A stretch of DNA of 64,000 nt from Budorcas taxicolor (GCF_023091745.1 NC_068912.1:71659067-71723066); one strand, 5' to 3'. Counted from the stretch's first letter, positions 46,355 through 58,639 are shown. Notes: generated by a model not told the origin, from the letters alone. Numbers and translations are program-made.

Positions 46355-48247
46355 CAAGAAAAAGAAAAAAAAAGTGCAAAAAGGCGAAATGGTTGTCTGA
46401 GAAAGCCTTACAAATAGCTGAGAAAAGAAGAGAAGCAAAAGGCAAAGGAGAAAAGGAAAGATATACCCACCTGAATGCAGAGTTCCAAAGAATAGTAAGA
46501 GAAAAGAAAGCATTCCTAAGTAAACAATGCAAAGAAATAGAGGAAAACAATAGAATGGGAAAGATTGGGGATCTCTTCAAGAAAATTAGAGATACCAAAG
46601 GAACAGTTCATGCAAAGATGGGCACAATAAAAGACAAAACCAGTATGGACCTAACAAAAGCAGAAGATATTAAGAAGAGGTGACAAGAATACACAGAACT
46701 ATACAGAAAAGATCTTAATGACTCAGATAACCATGGTGGTGTGATCATTCACCTAGAGCCAAACATCTTAGAGTGCAACGTCAAGTGGGCCTTAGAAAGA
46801 ATCACTGTGAACAAAGCTGGTGGAGCTGATGGAATTCCAGGTGAGCTATTTCAAATCCTAAGTGATGCTGTGAAAGTGCTGCATTCAATATGCCAGCAAA
46901 TGTGGAAAGCTCAGCAGTGGCCACAGGACTGGAAAAGGTCAGTTTTCATTCCAATCCCAAAGAAAGGCAATGCCAAAATGCTCAAACTACCACACAATTG
47001 TACTCATTTCACATGCCAGGAAAGTAATACTCAAAATTCTCCAAGCTAGATTTCATGTACTATTGTACATGAACTAAGAACTTCCAGATGTGTAAACTGG
47101 ATTTGGAAAAGGCAGAGGAACCAGAGATAAAACTGCCAGCACCTGTTTAATCATCGAAAAAACAAGAGAATTACTGTACATAAACTACTTCTGCTTCATT
47201 GACTATGCTAAGGTCTTTCAACCTGCAGATCACAAAATTCTGTGGAAAATTCTTAAAGAGATGGGAATACCAGACCACCTTACCTGCCTCCTGAGAAACC
47301 TGTATGCAGGTCAAGAAAAAACAGTTAGACCTGGACATGGAATAAAAGACTGGTTCAAAACTGGGAAAGGAGTACATCAAGGCTGTATATTGTCACTCCG
47401 CTTATTTAACTTATATGCAGAGTACATCATATGAAATTCCAGGTTGGACAAAGCACAAGATTGCCAGGAGAAATATCAATAACCTCAGATATGCAGATGA
47501 CACCACCCTTATGGCAGAAAGCGAAGAGGAACTAAGGAGCCTCTTAATGAAAGTAAAAGAGGAAAGTGAAAAAGCTAGCTTAAAACTCAACATTCAAAAA
47601 ACTAAGATCATGGCATTTGGTCGCATCATTTCATGGCAAATAGATGGGGAAACAATGGAAACAGTAAGACATTATTTTTAGGGGGCTCCAAAATCACTGC
47701 AGATGGTGACTACAGCCATGAAATTAAAAGAGGCTTACTCCTTGGAAGAAAAACTATAACAGATGAAGTGTATTAAAAAGCAGAGACATTACTTTACCAA
47801 CAAAGGTCTGTATAGTCAAAGCTATGGTTTTTCCACTAGTCATGTATGTATGTGAGAATTAGACCATAAAAAGGCTGAGCACTGAGGAGTTGATGCTTTT
47901 GAATTGAGACATTTGAGAAGATTCTTGAGAGTTCCTTGGACTGCAAGGAAATCAAACCAGTCAATCATAAAGGAAATCAATCCTGAATATTCATTGGAGG
48001 GACTGATACTGAAGCTGAAGATCCAGTACTTTGGCCACCTGATGCAAAGAGCTGATTTGCTGGAAATGACCCTGATGCTGGGTAAGATTGAAGGCAAGAG
48101 GAGATGGGGACAACGGAGGATGAGATGGTTGAATGGCATCACCAACTCTATGGACATGAGTTTGAGCAAGCTTCAGGAGTTGATGATGGACAGGAAAGCC
48201 TGGAGTGCTGCAGTCCATGGGGTCACAAATGATCAGATCTGACTGGC
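46355..48247 (+). mobile_element. BovB, long copy with RT and 3' end
   Basis: Runs from the post-endonuclease linker to the 3' end, about 1.9 kb, with the tail degraded to CTGGCCTAG rather than GAACT repeats. It lies about 25 bases after a MIR. The endonuclease is missing. Confidence 0.96.
46393..47681 (+). pseudogene. BovB reverse transcriptase pseudogene, YADD intact
   Basis: Open pieces: 46393-46683 (RYTHLNAEFQRIVREKKAFL, linker to RT; stop TGA at 46681-46683 where the family has Trp), 46741-47049 (NKAGGADGIPGELFQ, QQWPQDWKRSVFIPIPKKGN, the RT fingers), 47415-47681 (LRYADDTTLMAESEEELRSL, KLNIQKTKIMAFGR). The catalytic YADD box is preserved at 47490-47501, but motif A reads FIDYAKVFQ, replacing the second conserved Asp of the family, and frameshifts separate the three blocks. 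Dead. Confidence 0.92.
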
Positions 48248-49439
48248 CTAGCTCTGCCAACAAAATTTAGAGTAATTTTTCAAATGAGAAGCAAAGAGGA
48301 CATTGGGTTAAGGGTGGGCAGAGTGGAAGAAAATAAATTGAATGGGTCATGTTTACCACTTTCTTTAATATTTTTTTCATTCCAAAATGTCATAGTAGAG
48401 TCATCTTATTGAATTATACATGCTGCTGTCCTAAGAATTTTTTTTAAATTCATGTTCTGTACTATTTGTTTGTTATTTTGACATAGGAAAGCTGTATCAT
48501 TTCCCCAAGCTGACAATTACACTTTAGTGAAGCATCATCCTCATTATATTTCAAGAGATAGAATATTGCCTTTACCCTGGGAACTCAACACTTTGTCATG
48601 TTAAGTTCCATTTCTCAGAGAGATTTTGCTAGCAAATCTTACATGATATCACAGGATGCTAGTATTCAAGATACAGGGCATGTTATTGCTTAAAGGGTCT
48701 ATTACTGCATCATCACTTACTTTAGCATATCATTTTTAAACATTTTTATATACTAAAATTATACTCTGCAAGGGAGTTTATGATAGCACTAAGGGACTGT
48801 AAGGGATTCTTAAGGGATATGTATTTAATTCTTTTGCCTTCAGGCAACAAAGTAACTCAGTTGTCTTCTTCCTTTTAACAATACTTTTACTATGTATTTA
48901 AATTTTTCTCCAATATGTTCTTAAAATATTCACTGTGTCTGGGAACATCTGTCTGTGTTTTCTAATCTTCTTGTGAATTTGTTCAAAGCTATATTATCTA
49001 GGGTCCAAAAAAAATCCCAAGCATGCTGTTTTTGATAAATTTTGATGAGATTTTTAAAAATAATTGTTTTTTAAAATGTCTGGAAATTTTAAAAAACAGT
49101 CATGTCATTCTGAATTTCTAAAGGTGATAAGTATTTTCTATGAGCCAGACACAGTAAATATGTTAATGATATCTACAACAAAACATTATAATGTTGCCAT
49201 ATTCATATTTTTATATATTTAAAAACAGCAATTACAAAAATCTTCTATAATTGTCTAAGAGCACTGTAGCAGAACATAAGATGATCATACAATCTATCAT
49301 TCAAATCAGGAATCTTTTGAGAAAGGCAACTCTATTAAAGTGTTCTGGATTGTATGATAATAATTAGGCTTAAGCAGGACAAAAAATATAACCTAGGACA
49401 TTGTATGGTTACCATACAGACATAGCTAGCACTTTACTG
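48248..49439. other. Single-copy-looking DNA
   Basis: About 1.2 kb of AT-rich DNA, nothing recognised. A degenerate DNA-transposon end may lie near 49360-49420, too weak to call. Confidence 0.4.
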
Positions 49440-49830
49440 CAAACTTTGAGGAGATATTGGTTAGGCATTCCACTTCTCAGACCCCATTCTGGGTCTCTTG
49501 AAATCTTCTGACTGCTTTTGAGTAATGAAATGTGAATGTAATTAGTGTCACAATTGCTAGAATAGTTAAGAAGATGAGGTTTTCTGTCCCTCTCTTCCTC
49601 CTTCTCTCAGCTGCATGCGTAGGACCAAAGGACCTGGAGAATGCCAGAGCCATATGTTGTAAGGTGACAGTTTAGCCTTAATCCCCAGGTAGAAGGCTGG
49701 GGATTTGTCAGTTTAGGTGAGCAAGGAACCAACCTTAATTGTGTTACAGTATAGAGTTTGTGAGTGCATTGGTGATAATGACGTATATTATCTTAAACAG
49801 ATCTAATCACAGAATTGAAACGGGTGGCTT
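49440..49830 (+). mobile_element. Possible ancient LTR or similar element
   Basis: GAGTAATGAAATGTGAATGTAA (49519-49540) and the Cys/pyrimidine-rich CTCTCTTCCTCCTTCTCTCAG region (49591-49611) resemble an old mammalian LTR-like repeat whose name I cannot fix. Non-coding. Confidence 0.3.
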
Positions 49831-49961
49831 ACTTTAAAAGACTAGAACTGGATATTAGCATATATGGGTTCTGATACACACTTTGAAAAATAAATAAGAC
49901 TAGGACAAATCACTTTAGTATCCTGAGGTCACAGTAGTAGCTGCTGTTGTTAAATGTGGCA

Positions 49962-50179
49962 TGCGTGCTAAGTCTCTTCAGTCGTGTCCCTCTCTTTGTG
50001 ACCCCAAGGACTGTAGCCCACCAGGCTCCTCTGTCCATGGGATTCTCCAGGCAATAATACTGGAGTGAGTTGCCATGCCCTTCTCCAGGGGATCTTCCTG
50101 ACCCAGAGATTGAACTCCAGTCTCTTAAGTCTCCTGCATTGTAGGCAGGTTCTTTACCACTAGCGCCACTTGGAAGCCT
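49962..50179 (-). mobile_element. Bov-tA SINE with TSD
   Basis: Full unit. Direct repeats GTTAAATGTGGCA (49949-49961) and GTTAAGGGTGGCA (50180-50192), 11 of 13 matching. Confidence 0.94.
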
Positions 50180-50202
50180 GTTAAGGGTGGCAATTTCCCT
50201 TT

Positions 50203-50228
50203 ATTCAGTTCAGTTCAGTTCAGTTCAT
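50203..50228 (-). repeat. Orphan (TTCAG)n, BovB-type tail without body
   Basis: Four CAGTT/TTCAG units identical to the 3' tail repeat of BovB, with no BovB body on either side; TTATT stands on both flanks. Either a tail-only insertion or independent pentamer expansion. Confidence 0.75.
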
Positions 50229-52471
50229 TATTAAGCCTTCTTAAATACAAATTATTGAACCTCACCCTATTTTTATGTATATTCATAAATAAGGTTGGCT
50301 TAAAATTTTTCTTTTTCTATACCACACCAGTTAGGTGTTTGCATAAATTTTAGGCTCATAAAAATAAAGGCAGAAAAACCTTCTCTTCCTACTATCTGGA
50401 AAAATTTGTGTATTATTACAACTAATTTTTGATTTAATATTTGCTAAAACTTTCAGTAGAAGCAACCTGGCTTTGGACTTTTCATACTATAAAGAAAAGG
50501 TGGCCTTCCAGTGTTGACTTTATGTTTTATATAGCAGATTTTTATTTGCATGTATAACAGAGTAAAAGACAAAAAATTGTCTCTTAATTGATGATCTAAC
50601 ATCATTCATATGACTTTTTAGACACAATAATGCAAGCAACTTGTATAGGTAAATATTTACATCCATAAGATATTGATCCAATCTATCTTTACAGAGTGTA
50701 TAATAAATAAGCGCTTTTTTGTGTGTCATACAACTAAAATGAGCTAAAACAAAGATTATCTGAATATGTATGAGGATGCCTTATATTTCCTTTTCCTCTT
50801 TCAGTGAACACAGATGCACCTCTTTTTTTTTTTTTGGTAGGAAGAAAATACCTCTTTTGTTGATGGCTTCAGTCGTAGGATAAAAAATCAGTTGAAGCAG
50901 GACTGCATTATTCGTCACAGTTTCTAAGCTGCTCAACAGCATGGGAATACCTTGGGTTAGGTCAGATTTCAACTGGTCATAGTAATGAATCCCATTATTC
51001 ATCTCCTGAGCAATTCAGTTCCACCCTTGAGGGCACTCCAAAGCTAAAATGTACTTTAGGTTAAATTTTCCAGGTTTTGAAATATATCTGTGTGTATTCA
51101 CATTCCTACGTAGAACTACCACTGCTGCTGACAGGAGAAACCCTTGAGATGGCACAGGCAAACTTTAAGAATGGAATAAAAAGAAGCATTTTTCCTCTTT
51201 GATGATTTCAGCACTTTTAGAAGTAGAAGATTCTTTCTTTAAACGTCTTCACGATGCTTTGAGACAATCTTGTTTCAATAAAACTCTTACCTTCAACATG
51301 TTCCTTTTTCTCTTACTGACAAGGTTCCAGGGTACTCTACCCTCATCCACCATGTCTTGTTCTTCCCTAGAGGCTATGTCTGCCTCAGAGTCTGGTTCCA
51401 AGCACTTTGAAATTTCCTCTTTTGCACATCCCCATTAACCTGAACACTGATCTACAAGATCTCACATTTGTTCTCACTATTTCCCACACTGAGAGAGAGC
51501 CCCAGTTGTTTTCACATTCTTCCATCACTGGAACCCCTAAGCTTTCTGCTTTTTTTGTGAAATCCCTGCTTGATTCTAGGGTCTGGTGTGGACTCCAGAG
51601 CCTACTCTGCTGGTCTTGGATGTTTATTTCCCCATATTGATGTCTCTTTTTATGTATGGCTTCTATAGTATTTTTTACCTCCCTTTTTTTCTTGCATGGT
51701 TTTTGGAGTCTGTGTAGAGACATTCATATTTCAACAATTAACATTATCATAAGAGAACTTATGTGGCTGGGCAGTGAAGGCATTTCAAGTAAGGCAAACC
51801 GTGACGAATTTATAGTGTGGAAAGAATCATGCTACTACTATTAGAGGGTTGTAATATTGGCTTAGCTTGATCACTGATCATGTGGCATCCCTAAGGGTTT
51901 TATTCATACAAATAAATAAGAAATAAGGGAAAGTATTAACGCGAGTAGTCCTTTTATTCTACTGCAATTTTTAATAATGTTCCATGAGAATATGTGAATT
52001 GAATTCAAAGCTCACATGAAGCCATTCTTCCCCATTTTCTTCCAATCTTACTACAGATTTGTCACTTGAAGGAAGTGTGTCACTTAGCAGATATAGTGGA
52101 AAAAGACAAAACAGTACAATGCAGTATTATCCAGAAGACATGAGGCATGGAAGACAAAAGAGAGAGAACTATGTGTGTCAACAAATTATTTAGCACAAAG
52201 TGATACATGAAGTGCCCTCAGTGTCCTGAAATCTGAGTAACAGTGTTAACTGCTCCTCTAATCTGAGTAGGCGCACATAAAAATGGGCATTGGATCAAGA
52301 GCATTCTATGACTAGTATATATTGTGTCCAACATAGAATTTGTCATGTTAGAATTTCTCAATAGTAGTTTGATAAACAAATAATCAAAGAAATATATAAA
52401 TGGGAAATAAACTTTACTAACTTTGGGCTTCATTTAACCTCTCTTATCTTATATGTATTGAATGTTTTGAA
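50229..52471. other. Repeat-poor stretch with an unrecognised minus-strand ORF
   Basis: No interspersed repeat recognised over 2.2 kb. On the minus strand 50781-51002 reads MNNGIHYYDQLKSDLTQGIP... and VTNNAVLLQLIFYPTTEAIN, looking protein-like up to about 50850. Reading on the minus strand, a CAG precedes GAGATGAAT and an AAAAGAG/GTATTTTC follows, resembling an acceptor and a donor around a 50-odd-codon exon; the polypyrimidine tract is poor. ORFs at 51199-51438 and 51385-51723 show no motif. Function unknown. Confidence 0.35.
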
Positions 52472-52681
52472 CAGTAGTTTTCAACCAGGGTTTATAAACC
52501 CCTACTAAGGAAAAAGTTGAAATGCATGGAGTTATTTTGAGTTGTCCAGTGATGGTTCAGGAGATATTTAATGTGTGACAATTGAAGACAATACATACTT
52601 TGCAGTGTGTACAGTGTGTAGAGGCACAAGAAAAATCTTTTCCATCCAAAATGCCAAAAGTGCCCTGATTGAAGGCTACTG
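52472..52681 (+). mobile_element. hAT-Charlie MITE (MER20-like)
   Basis: Begins CAGTAGTTTTCAACCAGGG and ends GATTGAAGGCTACTG, giving short inverted termini CAGTAG/CTACTG. The internal CCAAAATGCCAAAAGTGCCC (52646-52665) matches the family. No 8-base target duplication is visible any longer. Confidence 0.75.
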
Positions 52682-53390
52682 ACATAGGTTCAGGTCTGTC
52701 CTAGGAGAGGCATAGCATTCCTAAGATGATAAAATAGGTTCCACTCTCAGAGACCAATAGTTTGAGGTTAAAATGTAACATGCAATATAGTTCTAACTAT
52801 GGCACTGGTCCAACACATATAACAAGCATGTTAATTGTGGAAAGTAGAAAAACTGGAGAAAATAAAGCATCACTGCTAACCACTGCTCCCCAGGAACTAA
52901 ATTTCCTAAAAATTTCATTTCTGCCAAAGACAGTGCTATAAGACTCCTGCTTGTTTGTGTCACTAGTTGCTCATTTCAAGTCTTGCCCCACGTGTTGGAT
53001 TGGTACACCCTAGGTCATAGACCAATATCCTGGCTGTAATAATCAAACCCACTAAATGCAATTATCCCTTCTGTGGGAGGCAAAATATAGGTTCTTCAAA
53101 CAAGAAAAAAAAGAAAACTAAGAGGAAGAGTTTGATAATGATAAATGACAAAGGTAGGATTTTAATTCTAGTGAGGACTTGATTGTTGATTTGCAAAATA
53201 TTACTGGGATAACTGCCTTTGAGAAGAAACATGTTAGCTTCTTATTCATGTGTATAGAATTAAATTCTGAATTGATCAAAGATTCAAATGTAAGAAAGAA
53301 AATATTTTAAATGTTTATTAAAAAAATTAAAAGAATGTACTTATAACTTTAAGAATATGGGCAACATGCTTAAGTAAATCTAAAGACTGA
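52682..53390. other. Single-copy-looking DNA
   Basis: Nothing recognised. The A-run at 53391-53406 belongs to the boundary with the next SINE. Confidence 0.4.
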
Positions 53391-53406
53391 AGAAAAAAAA
53401 AAAAAA

Positions 53407-53694
53407 GAATCCTCTTGCAATGCAGGAGATGCTGGTTCGATTCCTGGGTTGGGAAGATCAGCTGGAAAAGGGATAGACTATCCAACTTAGTATTCTTGGG
53501 CTTCCCTTGTGGTTCAGTTGATAAAGAACCCACCTGCTATGTGGGAGGCCTGGGTTTGATCCCTGGGTTGGGAAGATCCCCTGGAGAAGGGAAAGGCTAC
53601 ACACTCCAGTATTCTGGCCTGGAGAATTCCATTGACTGTATAGTCCATGGGGTCGGAAAGAGTTGGACCGGACTTAGCGACTATCACTTTCACT
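53407..53694 (+). mobile_element. Bov-tA3 SINE (two tRNA-like heads)
   Basis: First head is 5'-truncated and preceded by a poly(A) run; the second head starts GGGCTTCCCTTGTGG (53499). B-box-like GGTTCGATTCC at 53433-53443. Same architecture as 9593-9908. Confidence 0.95.
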
Positions 53695-53734
53695 CTTCAA
53701 ATCTATCCTTAGAATCTAATTCCTCAAATCAATG

Positions 53735-54262
53735 AATGTATCACCCAACATCACTAAAAAGACTTCACAGACATAATCAAGATTAAGGTCCTTGGGTTGG
53801 GAGATTATCTTGAATTATCTAGATGGACACAATCCAAATATATGAATTTTTTAAAGCAGAGAACATTTCCAGTCTCTGATCAGAGAGAGAGAGGTGACAT
53901 GAAGAAGACTTGACTTGCCATTTCTGACTTTGAAGATGAAAGAGAGAACATCACTGCTTGCAGAATGCAGTGGGTCTAGTAACTAGAAAATTCTCTCGGA
54001 TTTCAGCCAGCAAGAAAATCTGCCTTGGTGCTCTGCCTACAAAGAACTGGACTGTGCTAACAAGCCAAATGAACAGAAAAAGGATTTTTTCCTAAAGACT
54101 CTGAAAAAGAATACAATCTGTTAACATCTTTATTTTAGGCTGCTGAGACCTATTCCACTTCTGACCTAAAAAACTGTAAAGAAATAAATCTGTGCTGTTG
54201 TAAGAAACTAAGCTTGATGACTTGTTATAGCATCAATAAAAGTCTAACACCACCACATAACA
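53735..54262 (+). mobile_element. MLT1-type LTR (ERVL-MaLR)
   Basis: Order of blocks matches an MLT1 LTR: GATTAAGGTCCTTGGGTTGGGAG (53781-53803), ATTATCTAGATGGACAC (53814-53830), a GACTTGACTTGCC region (53908), and a degraded AATAAA (54184) followed by GTGCTGTTGTAAG (54193-54205). It is a solo LTR: no internal retroviral-like sequence and no partner LTR of the same kind are present. Its poly(A) signal and promoter are decayed. Confidence 0.75.
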
Positions 54263-54508
54263 AATAAAAGTGCTCACCTGCTGTCCAAACTGTAACAGCC
54301 CAAGTTCTATGAAGGTATTTATTTTCCAGGTATTAGGAAGAAAAACTTTGCGTGGTCCATTCCTCCTTCAGATTGACACATGCTCTCGTTTTATAAATCT
54401 TGAATTAAAATTGATAAAATTGTTAAGTTCACTGCCACATCATGCCTAAAAATATAAGAAGGATGGAGAAGAAATTAAAGGATATCATTTAAATCTGGAA
54501 ATATATGT
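54263..54508. other. Short single-copy spacer
   Basis: Nothing recognised. Confidence 0.35.
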
Positions 54509-54668
54509 GGAAGACCTGGCTTTGATCCCTAGGTTGGGAAGATCCCCTGGAAAAGGGAACAGTTACCCACTCCAGTATTCTGGCCTGGAGAATTCTATGG
54601 ACAGAGGAGCCTGAAAGCCTACAGTCCATGGCATTGCAAAGAGCCAGACACAACTGCACGATTTTCAC
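54509..54668 (+). mobile_element. Bov-tA SINE, 5'-truncated
   Basis: Begins in the middle of the tRNA-like head (GGAAGACCTGGCTTTGATCC, containing the degenerate B box) and ends at the A body (TGCACGATTTTCAC). Confidence 0.92.
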
Positions 54669-54754
54669 ATATTACACAAAATGGAAGAACATATATATGC
54701 TACTTTTCATTTCCACAACTCACCATAGGGACAAAGCTGAATTATTGCTTTCCT

Positions 54755-55315
54755 TGTTTTTCTTCAATTATTTTCATATTTATTTAGGTATAATTGAAAA
54801 TATAATTGTAATATATTGTGTACATCATTGTGATTTGATAACATATACTCTATGAAAGGATTCCTGCTATCTAGTTCGTTAACATAGCTATAATCTCATT
54901 TTTTTTTCTTTTGTTGATAACGTTTAAGTTTCACTCTCTTAGCAAATTTTAGTTATATAATGTAATATCATTAACTGGAACAACAATGTTTTACATTAGA
55001 TCTATTTTCATATTTCTCAAGATTGTTTTTGATTTCTGTATTGATTCTTTGTCCCATTAGTTGCTTTAGTAGCCTGTTGTTTAATCTCCATATAGTAATT
55101 AATTTCCAGTTTTTTATATTGTAATTGATTTCTAGTTTCATGTCATTATGGTCAGAAAAAGTGCTTGATATTAATATGATTTTAGTCTTCTTAAATTTAC
55201 TGACTTACTTGGTGGCTTATATGTGACCTATATTGGACAATGTCCCATGTGTGCTTGAGACAAATGTATATTCTGCTATTGTTGGATGGAATATTCTGTA
55301 AATATATTGTGGGGC
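54755..55315 (-). mobile_element. Old L1 pieces (3' UTR then endonuclease region)
   Basis: 54755-55000 resembles an L1 3' UTR and 55010-55315 the endonuclease region in reverse (TCATTATGGTCAGAAAAAGTG at 55144-55164, CCCATGTGTGCTTGAGACAAAT at 55243-55264). They may be two insertions. Confidence 0.7.
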
Positions 55316-55329
55316 TTTTGGAAGACAAT

Positions 55330-55567
55330 TAGATTATGAGGGCAGAACCTTATAAGAGAGGGGAGAGAGATGATATTCTCTTTGCCTAGTGAGTATAGAG
55401 CAATAAGGAAGATGTTTGCAAATCAGTAAAATGATCTCACCAGGAACCAACTGACTGGTACCTTGATCTTCCACTTCTTAGCCTTTAGAAGTATGAGAAA
55501 TTAATGTCTGTTGTTTAAACCTCTCAGTGTATGGTGTTTCATTACAGCAGCCTAAACTGCTTCAGAC
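55330..55567 (+). mobile_element. MST/MLT1-type LTR, 3' part (ERVL-MaLR)
   Basis: CCTTATAAGAGAGGGGAGAGA (55349-55369) is the decayed promoter area and TGTCTGTTGTTTAAACC (55505-55521) with TATGGTGTTTCATTACAGCAG (55530-55550) is the 3' end of a MaLR LTR. Solo and 5'-truncated; a different subtype from 53735-54262. Confidence 0.75.
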
Positions 55568-55839
55568 AAACAACTTAAAAAATTGACATATGCTTGTCAA
55601 AACAAGAGGCAAAAATTGACTTTGAGTAATACAAAAGTTTGATTAATCTCTAGTGATTAAATATATTGAGTTTGTGAAATGAACATTTAAATAATTTTTT
55701 CCCTTTCCAGAAGAGAAAAATCTATGCCCAAGGGACTAAATTGTTATATTCTTTCAATACCACATAAATAATTTCAGGAAACATTGAAGGACAAAATGGA
55801 AACACTGCCCATTTGAGTACATAGGGCTTTTATTACCAT

Positions 55840-56530
55840 ATTACCAAAACCAGGAAAAGATATTGCAAGATATAAAATCTAAGAACTTATTCCTCATAAA
55901 TATCAATGCTAGAAACCCTTAACTAAAAAAATTGTATAACAATCTCAGTGGATATAAAAAATGTATTTGACTTTAACAAAATTCGACACCCATAATGATA
56001 AAAAAATTTTATCTAAAACTACAAAGCAGTTTTATCAGTCGGATAAAAAACATCTATGAGAAATCTACAGCTAATATTTTACTTAATGGTGAGACACTGA
56101 AGACTTTCCCTCTAAAATTAGAAACACAGAAATGATTTCTATTTGTCATTGTACATGATGCCTCTAACTTCATAGGAAGCAATGTGTACCAAAAAACTTG
56201 AAAGGAAAAAGTAGAACTGTATTTGTAGGTTACATAAGCAAGTACATAGAAAATATTATGTAATCTACAAAATACAACCACTAGAACCAATAAATAAATT
56301 TTGTAAATCACAAGATATAAAGTTAACATGGAAATCAATTATGTTAATATATATATATCAATTACATATATGGAATAAAAATCTGAAAAACAAAAAATCA
56401 TTTATAGTTCTATCTAAAAACATGAAATAATTTGACATAATAGTATCAAAAATTGTGTAAGACTACATTAAAAACAACTTCCTGAGAGAAATTAAGACCT
56501 TGAAAAAATGAAGAGATGTGTGTCCAGCCT
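55840..56530 (+). mobile_element. Old L1 RT-region fragment
   Basis: CCAAAACCAGGAAAAGATATTG (55844-55865) opens the RT; AATTCGACACCCATAATGATAA (55980-56001) corresponds to the KIQHPFMIK segment and GAGAAATTAAGACCTTGAAAA (56486-56506) to REIKEDL. The FADD box region is degraded. The minus-strand 94-codon ORF 56054-56338 is a shadow. Confidence 0.78.
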
Positions 56531-56568
56531 CTAAGTGTTAATGCTAGTTCTTTTGAGGTTTATATCTC

Positions 56569-56692
56569 TTTTTTTTTTTTTGGCTGCAATATATGGTTTA
56601 CAGGATGTTAGTTCCCCAACTAGAGAGATTGAAACCAGACTGACAGTGAGTCCTATCCATTGAACCATGAGGGAATTTCTTTGATGTTTATA
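56569..56692 (-). mobile_element. CHR-2-type cetartiodactyl SINE
   Basis: T-run at the left (A-tail reversed), then GGATGTTAGTTCCCCAACTAG (56603-56623) and CCATTGAACCATGAGGGAA (56657-56675), the reversed tRNA-derived SINE shared with whales and other cetartiodactyls. Diverged. Confidence 0.8.
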
Positions 56693-56798
56693 TTATTCTA
56701 TGACTGCATTTTGGCCTACAGTAATTGTGAGAATTATAGGCTGTACTACGAATGCTATTTCAGAAATGCATGCACCTTAGAATCAATTTAACATGGCA
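56693..56798. other. Short single-copy spacer
   Basis: Nothing recognised. Confidence 0.35.
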
Positions 56799-57005
56799 AT
56801 AACTAATATTTATTGAGCACTTATAAAATATCAAGAATATCAGTTTTAGATATATCATGCTTTCTCATTTAGTTTTCTCTAGTTACCTGTCTTTATTCCT
56901 ATTTTATAAGCAATGAAACTGAGACCTAGGATCATATAACTGGAAATGGCCAACTTTGAATATAAGCTATTTGTCTCCAGAGATAGAACCGCAAACTATG
57001 TTATA
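56799..57005 (-). mobile_element. MIR SINE
   Basis: Reads AATATTTATTGAGCACTTATAA (56806-56827) to CCTATTTTATAAGCAATGAAAC (56899-56920) and on to the head near 56990: a near full-length MIR on the minus strand. Confidence 0.85.
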
Positions 57006-58639
57006 TTTTCTCAGTCTAACAATCTGAATTTTCTTGAAGAAGTAGTTCTTGTTTCAAAAAACAATATTACCAAATGCATGGTCTCAGCTTCAAATCTAGA
57101 TATAAATTGCTCAATAGGTCATTGTATCCTCATGTATGAAGAAACACTGGGCTTGTCAATTATTTGCAGTCCTTAAAACTTATTTTCTTTCAATTATGTA
57201 TAGTTCTCCAAATCATAACGTGGTTGTTAGGAGCCTATATGCATTCATACAGACTTCGATTGTGTATCATATTAATTGTAGAGTATAGCAATTCCTATTG
57301 AATTTATTTGTATATAAATGAGAAATAAAAGCCAGTGCTAATAAATAGAAAACATTCACAGGCAGAAATGAATCTTAAAAGCATATGATTCTTATTCAGA
57401 GAGCTTTGGCTGTTTATAACCTGAGCTGAGCAAGTGAATGTTATATTTTTAGTGCCTATTATAACAAAGTATTAGCATCATCCAGCAAACACTATGAGAA
57501 AATTCTTACCTCCTACAGCTATATCTACTGATAGAAATGGAGACAATATATTTTGAGGAAGCTTTTCAGCACAGATTGCAGCAGCAGGAGTGTTTTGCTC
57601 ATTGTCATTTTATGTAACAGGATATGGTAATAATATCATAAATTATGAGAAATGGAAAATTATTTGCATTTTACCATAAAAATTTAATCCAAAAGAAACA
57701 AGCTGTTCTTTAATACATGGTAGAGGACAGTCTATTTATCATCAAAAGATATTTATCAAAATGAATCTCAATTAATTTCATAAAATTGACAGTTTAAAAA
57801 CTTGCAGCTGAGACAATTGTTTTCTTAAGGCGGTAAGTGATTTGGAATCTATCTAGCATGAACTCCATGAGAAAGAGGGTATTTCAGCTCTGCTACACAG
57901 GAATGATTGTTAAATATTACAAAATACATTCAGGTTGCTATTTTAGTTAGATAAACTTTAAGATATGTGGAATATCATAAAGTAATATGAAAAAATACAA
58001 TCTCTAGTGAGAATGCTGCATAATTGTAGTTGCACCCACTAATATTGTCATTAATGTTCATATATGCTAACAAAAGTCAAACATATTTGGCAGCAGAAAG
58101 TATCAGTAGTCGAAAAAGTTATGAATTTAATCCTGGAACTTAGTATTTCTCTCATTATTAGTGATAGCTTACTTACATTTGATTGATTTTAGATTGAATT
58201 GAATTTCTTTAACACTCAGAGACAGTAGGTCTTTACTAATCTGCATTGCAGATTATCTACGCTTTCAGTTTCAATAGGGCATTATTATTTCTTAAAATTT
58301 ATCACTCTTTAAAAGATCTTTCTCTTAGATTTGCAACAGTTTCCCTATTAAACAGTTATTGTGCAAATGCCACTAAGTGATAGAGATGGGAGAGAGAGAA
58401 TGAGCAAGAAGGTATGAGAAATAGGAAATGAAGAGAAAGAGAAAGGAGGGGAAGAAGGATCAAAGAAAAGGATATAAGAAATGCAATATTATTGGGGGTA
58501 GAGGAAAGTCCATGAATTTTTCACAATAGAAAGATGAAAATTATATCATGTCCTATGAAAGACAGTGCTGAATTCATCAGTAGATGTTTCCTTAATAAAA
58601 ATAACTTTTATTAATTTAATTCTTAATACGTACAAATGC
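57006..58639. other. Single-copy-looking DNA; purine-rich tract at 58380-58480
   Basis: No repeat recognised. 58380-58480 is a nearly pure A/G tract (GGGAGAGAGAGAATGAGCAAG at 58389-58409). No coding signal. Confidence 0.45.

Noticed and set aside
53735..55567. Two LTRs 1.1 kb apart as one endogenous provirus
   Set aside because: They are different MaLR subtypes, one truncated, and the DNA between holds a Bov-tA and L1 pieces rather than internal retroviral sequence.
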